Shown: piece after piece, positions 20,701 through 29,700 of the stretch
Layout of the letters: each line of letters opens with the position of its first letter
Position numbering within the stretch: position 1 is the first letter of the stretch
NCBI GenBank assembly: GCA_023421395.1
Contig: JAEZTL010000039.1
Coordinates: 1-46,308, forward strand
Length of the DNA: 46,308 bases
From: Bacillota bacterium
Lineage (GTDB): Bacteria; Bacillota; Clostridia; Christensenellales; Aristaeellaceae
Reading direction: 5' to 3'
The notes under the pieces: generated by a model
Told to the model about the DNA's origin: nothing
Seen by the model: the letters and a program-made list of their open reading frames with translations, nothing else
Databases searched by the model: none
Translations under genes and position numbers: made by a program

Positions 20701-23700
20701 CGCGTCCGCGCTGATGGTAACACCGCTGCCTGTGGTGGCGGTGGTCTTCTGCTTGGAGAGCACCACATCCACCGTGCCGGAGACGCTGGCGGTGCCGGAG
20801 GCGCTGACGCCCGCGGCATCAGAGGTGATGAATTCCTTGGATTTGGCGTGCACCGTGACACCGCCGCCGGCTTCAATGTCCGCCGAGGTGCGGATGAGGG
20901 CGTCGGTGGTGCCTTCAAAATAGGTAAGAATCGCGATGGGGGTAACCGCCGCCGTGCCGCCCACCGAAACCGCGGTGGCCACATTGGCCATGGTGGTCTC
21001 GCTGTCGGCGCTGACCAGCACGCCGCCGTCGGAGATGACCGTTCCGCCCAATGCGGCAAGGAGGTTGTTTTCAAATACCAGCGCGCTGGCGCCGACCGCG
21101 ACGCCCACCTCTCCGCCGCCCGCGAAGCTGAGCGCGAGCAGGATCACGGTATCCTTGGAAATCGCCTGAGCCGTCACGCCGCCGGTGGCGATGATCAGCC
21201 CGCCGTCGCCGACGGAGGCTTCCATCTGCTTGTCATAGACCATCACGACGACGGACGCGCCTACGCCGGTATTGGACGATGCCGATACCGCGCCGGCGAT
21301 GTTGTATATGTGTGAGTCGTCGTCAGATTCGACGAGCACCTCCCCGTCCCCTGTCTTGGCCGAGCCCTGGGTGCTGGATTCGCGCCCGGCGACCATGACC
21401 ACATGGTTCCCAACGACCGCTTTGACGCTGTTTTTAAGGACGAGCGTGTGGATCACGCCGGCTACCGCCGCGTTGCCCGTCGAAACCGCGCCGCTGCCGG
21501 AGATCATCGCCAGGGTGGAGTTGGCGGTGGCGCTGATGAGGACACCTCTCCTGCGGGTATCGCGGTTGGGCAGCTGCACGCCCGCCGGAAGCATCGCGTC
21601 CTGCATCACCGCATGGGCGACCATTTCCACGTAGTCGCCGATCTTGGTGTTCACATTGTTGCCGATGACCAGCGTCGCGATGGTCGCGCCCGCACCCGCC
21701 TGGCCTGCCGACACCGCCACGGAACCGGCGATGTTATAAAGCCCGCTCTCCGCGCGCGAGATGATCGCGATGGAGTCTCCCGCCTCGATGACCACATAAC
21801 TGCCGATGTCCACCTGAACCTTGTCGGAGATCACGACCACCGGAATCGCGCCGGCGATGGCGGCGCTGGAAGTGCTGGCCGCACCCGCAAAGGTGATCAG
21901 AATTGTCGAATTGTCAGCCGTGGCGCGGACGATTACATTGTCGCCCTGCGCCATCTTCAGCGCCTGCAGTTTGGCGCCCCGGCCCACCAGCGCGTTCACC
22001 GCGTGATCGAACACGCCCACGTTGACCGTGCCGCCCACCGCCGCGCCGCCGGTGCTTCCGGACGCCGTCGCCAGCACGACGACCTGCGTCACGACGCCGT
22101 CGGCAGTCACCTGCGCGCTGCCGTCATTCGCGGTCACCTGCGCCAGCGCCCCGACGGACGCCTGAGTCAGCGACTGGGACACCAATACGCCCAGCGTGCC
22201 CGCCGCCGCCACCTTACCGGTGCTGCCGGAGAGCGACGCCAGGATGTCCAGCATGGTCTCCTCGCTCCGGGCCGAAATGGTCGCGCTCTTGGCCGCGGTC
22301 AGCTTCGCGCCCGCGCCCAGCGCTGCCTGCGTGTTATTATTGGTAACAATGACCGCCGCCGTACCGCCCGCGGCCACGCCGCTCCCCGCGCCAAGCGACG
22401 CGGAGATCAGCGTCATCTTCGCCACGTTGCTGGCGGAGATGCGCGCGTCGCCGCCGGCAGTCAGTACCTCGCCGCCCACCGTGGCGCCGTCCTCTCCCAA
22501 CGCGCCGGCCCACACGGTGTTTCCCGACACGATCACGTTGATGCCGCCGCCGATAGACGGCCCCGTGCCGGTCGCCACACCCGCCGCCACCGTGACGGCC
22601 CAGGTGTCCGACACGGCCGCGGCGTCCACGGTCACATCGCCGCTGGCCGTGATTTTCGCACCCGCACCGATGGACGCGCGCACCATGTCCTCGTCCGCCA
22701 GTGCCGCGATGCTGGCACCCACGCCGGATTTACCGGTGGTGGCCGCCACCGCGCCGCCAATCAGCCGCGCGATGGTATCGCTGGAGGCATCCATGTCGAA
22801 GCTGCCGTCCGTCAGCGTGATCACCGCGCCATCGCCCACCTCGGCAATGGTTTCATTGTTTGTGAACAGCATCGCTACCGAGCCCGCCAGCGCGGCTTTC
22901 GCGTCGGCGCTGCCGACGACGGACCCGGCGATGGCCTCCACGTAGTAGTTGACCGACGCCAGGAAGTTCAGCATGTCCAGCGTCTTCATTACGTCGTCCA
23001 TGCCCAGGTTGATCTCCAGCGCATAACCGCCGGAGGTCTTCAGGTTGACGATGCCGGAATTCTCACTTGAGGCGTCCACGGTGAAAAGCGTGGAGATCCC
23101 CAGCGGGAACTGGTAGTCGGTGGAATCCACCCGCTGCTTTTCTGCGTTCAGCTTCAGGCTTCCACCGGTGATCCGGGCGTTTTTGCCAATCGTGGCGCGG
23201 GTGATGGTTTCCGCGTAGATGAGTGCGAAGGAAGCGCCCACGCCCACGGAAGCGCCTGTTGCGGTCACGCTGCCCGCACGCACCGCCAGCTTGGATTTAT
23301 CGGTGGCGGAAACGGTGATCGCGCCGCCGTTGACCAGCGCGTTCTCGGCGATCTGGGCGATGGACTGGGCGCCTGCCACCATGACGGCCACCGCGCCGGC
23401 CAGGCCCACCTTGCCGCCGCTGCCCGCGATGGAGCACGCGATGGCCTGCGCGCCGAGGAGCCCGCGGTACGCGCCGTCCATATTCTGGGTGGTGGCGCTG
23501 GTCACGCGGATCGCGCCGTTATTCGAACCGGTGCCGGTGGCGGTGAGCGTTCCGCCGACAGTCGAGACGGCCTTGTTCTTATTGACCGTCACCGCGATGC
23601 CCAGCGCGATGTTATTGGCGTTCTGCTGAGAGGGCAGTGTCACCGTAGCGCCGCTGCCGGTGGTACGGAAGTTGCTCCTGTCCGCGGCGCTGACCTCCGC

Positions 23701-26700
23701 GTTCTTGGCCGTCAGGCTCCCGGTCATCTCCGTGGTGGCGCAATGGTTGGTGATGTTGACGCCCAGCGCCGCCGCCAGGTTGACGCTCTGCTCCTTTTTG
23801 GCGCTGTCGTCCATCGGCTGGCTGTTGGCATTTGGGCCGGCGTTATTCGTCGCGGCGCTGTTTGCGGTGGATGAGGAGGGCGCCGCCGGGGTCTTGATGC
23901 CCAGCAGTTCGAACAGCTTGGCCGAGAACGGTACGTTGCCCATCAGGCTCGCCGCCTTGGGCAGGAAGGTGTTGATCTTATTGACAATGGTGGCGTTCGT
24001 CTTGCCGGAGCCGCCGCTTCCGGAACCGACGCTCGCCAGCCGGAGCGCCGAGCGCAACCTGTCAAAGTAACGGTCGAGGCTCGCACCCACCACCGTGGCC
24101 AGCGCGTTCGCCTCATCCTCGTTGGAGGTCAGCGCGGTGATCTTCGCGCTGCCGCTGACGGTGCCTGTGCCCGCGAAGGTCGCGCGCACGTCCGACATGG
24201 CGATGTTCACCGCGATCGCGGCGCCCACGGCGGCCTTGTCCCCCGCCACCGCAAAACCGGAGGCGGAGGCCCTCGTCTGCCCGCGCTGGTAGGCGCTGAG
24301 CAGGAAGTTGACCATTTCTTCCACGCCCGCATCGCTGACGACACCGGTTTTGACGGTGTCAAGCCCGGTGGTTACAATAACCGCGTGTTCCATCACGCTG
24401 GCCAGCACGTTGTTGGTGATGACCGCCAGCGCCACCGCCGCGTCCACCGAGATATCCTTGGTGGTGGTATTGTTGGCGGCGGGCTGCGTGACCTCCTGGC
24501 CGATTCCCGGGGTGGTGACCTTCACCGCTTCCCTTCGGGCGATCGGGTCGGAGCCCGCGATGGTTACGGAATCAATATCGTTTCGTGCCTCGGAGGTGAT
24601 GGAGAGCGTCCCGGCCGAAAGCTGCCGGTACTTACCCAGCGTGGCGCTGGCATCCACATCAACGATGGAGATCGCCGCCGATGCGCCGACGCCCACGGAC
24701 GTACCGGAGCTGTTGTCCTTGTCCTTGACGGGCTTGCCGTTCTTGTCAGCGGAGGCGGTGGCGGTGGTGTACACCTTCTGCGCCGCCCGCGCGCGAATCA
24801 CCGCATCCCCGCTGACGATGATGTCGCTTGGGACGGAGGAGGTTCTGGAATCGATGGAAGCCTCCGTTTCGCCGTCCACCAGCGCGATGGCGGCGGAACC
24901 GGCCACGCCCACATTGGCCGCGCCGACGCCGGAGATGGCCGAAGTGGAGATCAGGCAGCCGATGCCATCCAGCTCGCCGGGGTTGCCGAATTTCGCGGCC
25001 AGCGACAGCGCGATGACTTCCTCAATGGCGGCCGCCGTCACCTTGCCCTTAAGCGCCAACTGGCTGAACAGGTCGCTGATGGAGGAATCAGGCGAGCCCA
25101 GCACCATGTTCAGAATGAATTCGGGATCCGTCAGCGTTTCGAAGAAGTCCTTTACAGTAGGCTCGATCAACCCGGAGAGGAGGGCGTTCGCGGTATCGCC
25201 GCGCTGGCCGCTCGTCAGCTGGTCGGTCAGCTGCTTGATGATGAGCTGTCTGAGGGAGTCCTTCTGGGCCGCGGTCAGCGCCGCGTAGTCCGCGCCGTAG
25301 GTGCCGTTGGCTGCGAGCAGCGCATCCAGGCTGGACTGACCCTCCACCGCCAGGAGCGCGTCGATCAGCAGCTCCGTGCCGTCGGTGGTGGCGAAGTAAG
25401 TGAGCAGCTTGGTCAGGATTTCCTCGACGGTCTTTTTGTTGTCCGCCTCGACGATGTCCGCCTCCACAAGGAGCGACTTCGCGCGAAGGGTGGACGCGCC
25501 GATCTTCGCCTTGTTCTGATAGCGCACGTAGTTGATCGCCACCGCAATGCCCACGCCGGTGGTAGAGTTGGTCGCGCTTGCGTTGGCGGATATGGTGGCG
25601 TCCGTATCGTTGACCGAGCGCACGCGCGCCTGGTCCGCCGCGGTGATGGCGAGTCCGCTGCCCAAGGTGGCCAGGGCCTTGTTGGACAGGATGTTCAGCG
25701 CCAGCGAGGCGGCGACCTGAATGCTGCCCTCGTTGGTTTCGGCCTTGGGCCGGTCCTGAGACAGCTGGTTCACCGAATTGGCGTTGACGTTGTTGGTGTT
25801 GGCTCCGGCGGCCAGATCCGACGCGGCCTGGGTGTTCTTGTCCGCCATCTGGTCGGCTTCGCCCTCGTTGAACAGCGAGCGCATGTCATCGCCGTTGTCG
25901 TCCAGCGGCAGGCCGTCGTCCTTCATCTTGTCGTAGTCCGCCTGGGTCTTGCCCGTCTCGGCATCACCGGTGGACGTACTGGTGGGCGGCGTGGCGCCCG
26001 CCGCGCTGGCCTTGATGGTCATTGTCAGGCGGCTGACGGATTTGGCGTCCACGGCGACGTTGGCCGCGGTGACGCTGCGGTTCAACGTGGCCTCGGCACT
26101 ATCGTTGATGACGCCGATGCCAAAGGACGCACCCACGCCCACGCCGGTGCCCGCGGCCGCCGCGTCGGCGGTAATGGTGCGCTTCATGCTGTTCTCGGCG
26201 GAGACCGCGACGTCGCCGGTGGCGGTGAGCACACCGGTCTGAGTCCCGAGGTAGGCCTGCGAATACACGCCGGAGACGGCGAGCGCAAGCACCGGCACGA
26301 TGGAGGTGCCGCCCGCCGCGCCCGCGGCGGCGTGGATCGTCTCCGTACCGGAGAAGGCGGACTTGACTTTTACGCTCCCCAGCGTTGCCGTGCCGAAGCG
26401 TACGCCGTCCTCAACCTTCGCGATGAAGTCCGCGCCGGTCACGCTGACCGCGATGCCCGCGCCGATGCCCACGCTGCCCGTGGCACTGCCGGTGGTGGGT
26501 TTCAGCGGGATGGTGATGCCCGCAAAGCTCAGGCTGGGGGTGGACCGCTTGCCCGACGCGTCCGCCACGGTGGTAAAGGCACCGTTTCCGGTGGAGACGA
26601 CGTTTACCGCGCCACCCGTCAGACTATAGGCGGCGTTTTTGCCGACCAGCGCCTCGTTGTGGGCGATCACGACGTGTACGCTGACCGCGCCGCCCAGGCC

Positions 26701-29700
26701 GAAACTGGAGGTCTTGGGCACATGGCCGGATTTGGCGATGGACGAAGACACGATTCTGCCGGTGATGGCCGCCACGTTCAGGCCGCCGGCGGCGATTGAT
26801 CCGGCGGTGATCTTCGCGTTGTTCTGGTGATTGGTAATGGCGATGGCCACGCCCACGCCCACCGAGTTCTTCGCGTCCTCGGCCTGGGCGAGAGGGGTCT
26901 TGTACAGCGAACCGTCGGCGCGCACCCGGTTGACGGTGGCAGCCAGCGCGGTCACGTCGACGGCGCCTGCCGCGGTCACGCTGCCGGTGGTATTGATCAG
27001 CGCATTGTTCGCGTTGCCCGCGTAGGCCAGCGCCAGCGCACCCACGATCTGGTTGGAACTGGACGGCGTGCTCGTGGGCTTGACCGTCTTGGTGGCGTCG
27101 GTAAACTTGTTACCCAGAGAATTGCTGCCGGTGACACCCGCCAGGAGCTTGCCGAAGGCCGTCTGGTTCGGAGCTTTTTCTACCTTTAATAGATTCTCCA
27201 CGAAGGGAACAATGCTGGTCAGCTTGATCTGATCCGTGGGGAGGGGCGATTCGCCGCCGCTGCCGTCGGATTCGCTGGCCGGAATCGAGACGGAGGTGGT
27301 GGCGGTATCCAGTTTCGACTCGGACTTGACCGTAAGCGCCGCGCCGGAGGTGACCGAAGCACTATCCGCGATCATGGCGCTGGTATCCTGGAACACAAAG
27401 CTTCCGGCGATGTAGCCGCCCGAGGCCGGCTTGAGCGCCAGAAGGTTGGGCTGCTTGCCCAGTGCGGCGGCCTCCGCGTGCACGGCGTTCAGCGCCGAGA
27501 GCTTCACGTCTCCACCCGCGGTTACGACGGCGTTTCCGCCCACCTTCACATGGGTTTCCGCCTGCACCACCGCCAGCGCCAGCGTGAATTTGAGCGAGCC
27601 CATGGTGGCGTCCGCTTCCGCGGAGATATCGGAGGCGGCGCGAAGCAGCACGCCGGCGCCCGCGTTCAGGCGCGCGTTGCCGCCGACGGTGAGCCGGGTG
27701 TCGCCGGTGACCGCCGCCACGCCGAAGGGGATAATCGCCTTGAGCAGGCCGTTGGTGGCCGAAACGGTGGAGGAATACAGCGCGCTGGCGTGGATGGAAC
27801 CGCCGGCGGTCAGCGCGCCCTGAATGTCAATATTAACCTCGCCCAGCTTGAGGGTGAAGGGGTTGAATGTGTCACCGGTGGGCAAGAAGAGTTTGTCCAG
27901 CGTCAGGCTGGCAAGCATGTCGATGGCCTGAGTAGCCACGAGGCTCGCGGTGGACGCGATGGATATCTTGGAAGCGCCGTTCGCCTTGTAGAGGCCCACT
28001 TCGATTTCGACGGTGTTATCTTCGTTCAGATCGTCCTCGACAATGGTCTGATCGATCTCCGCCACGGCGGTGTCGGCCATGATGGAATTGATCAGGATGT
28101 TCTTGCCCTTGACTTCGCCGTTGATGGTGACGGCGCCGCCGGAGAGCGCGAGGTTGAAGTCCGGCGCGACGAGCTTATTCACGATCAGGCTGTCGCCGCC
28201 GTCCGCCACGATGTTCGTCAGCAGCAGTCCGCCGACGGGGATGGTCAGGTTGGCGGTGTAGTTAACCGGGGTGGATGCATCCAGCGTGTAATCGGTAAAG
28301 GACTGGGCCGCCGCGCCCGGCGCGAGGGTGGAAAGGGCGACGGTGTTCTTGTTCTTGAGCGCGTCGGTGAAGGCCTCCATGTCGGTGCTGCCCACCACCA
28401 TCTGCTTGGTAAAGGGAATGCGGATGCCCTCGACCAGGTCGCCCAGGAAGGTGATCTCCGCCAGCGCCTCGATGGTCAGTTCGGAGGTGTTGCCAGTGAT
28501 TCGGCTGGCCGCGGCAATCTGGTCGTTCAGCTTGCCGGTCAGGTGCAGCCTGTCAAATCCAGCGCCGCCGGCCACGTCGATGGCCACGCCGCGGAAAGAC
28601 GGGAAGGCGGCGGTGGTATCCACCGTGACAAGGTCGTCCCCGTCGCCGCCGAAGAACTGAAGGCTGCTGCCCGCGATGTCGAACTCCTCGGCCACGTACT
28701 CCATCAGCGAGGAGATCACCTTGCGGCCGTAGGTCAGTTCCATGCCGCCGGTGGCGCCGAGGGCGTCGCTGCCCGCGCCGCCGCGGATGGTGGTGTCGAC
28801 CTTCGAAAGGTCGATCGCGAAGCCGTAGGTAGAGCCGGTATCGCCGGAAGTCATCGTCAGGTCGGTGGAGTTGATCTGCTTGACGGCGATCTCATCTTCG
28901 CCCGCGCCACCGTCGATGTCGACCGTCAGACTGTCGGTGACAACCATGCCGGAGATGGAGCTGTTGAGCGAGGACAGGAAGGACTGCACGGCGCTGGCCA
29001 GGTTCGCGCCGAGTTTGGTAATTTCGGAGGCGTCAAAGGAGGTCAATGCCTCGAAGAGGGACGCGGCGTCCTGCCCCATCTCGGCGGTGACGGTCATACT
29101 GGCGGACACCGTGGGCGCCTGCTTGATCTTGACGGAAGCCTTGTCGTCCCCGTCGCCCAGATCCACCTTGATGTTCTTTTTGACGTTCAAAACCGCGATG
29201 TCCACGTCATCCGACAACTTGGTGCCATAGTAGGAGAAGCTGTCCGCGTCGCTGACGGAGACCATCGCACGGGTGGAAAAGTACAGGCCCGCCAGCACCA
29301 CGTCCATGCCGCTGATGGTGACGGAGCCGTCCACCTGCGCGCCGCCCGCCGAGTTGGCGGTAGCCTCGCCCGATTCGTTCAGCGCATCCTCCGCAACGAT
29401 TTGCAGCTTGATGTCCTTGGCCGCATCCGCGCTGCCGAAGATTGAGAGGATCAGGCTGGAAAGCGTTGAACCCGAGGAGGCATCCAGGTTGATGCCGCCG
29501 TTGTAGGTGCCGTTGGCGACGACGATGGTCGCGGTTCTGTTGATGGCATCCCGGGCCGTTGTCAATGCGTCCTGAAGCGCGTTCTGGATGGCATTGGCGG
29601 TGGCGTCGTTTTTGTAGGTCAGAAGGCCTGCCATCTCGCGAATGTAGGCGCTGCCCGCCGGAATGGCATAGGCTTCCACCGTGTCGTTTGCGCCGGTCGT

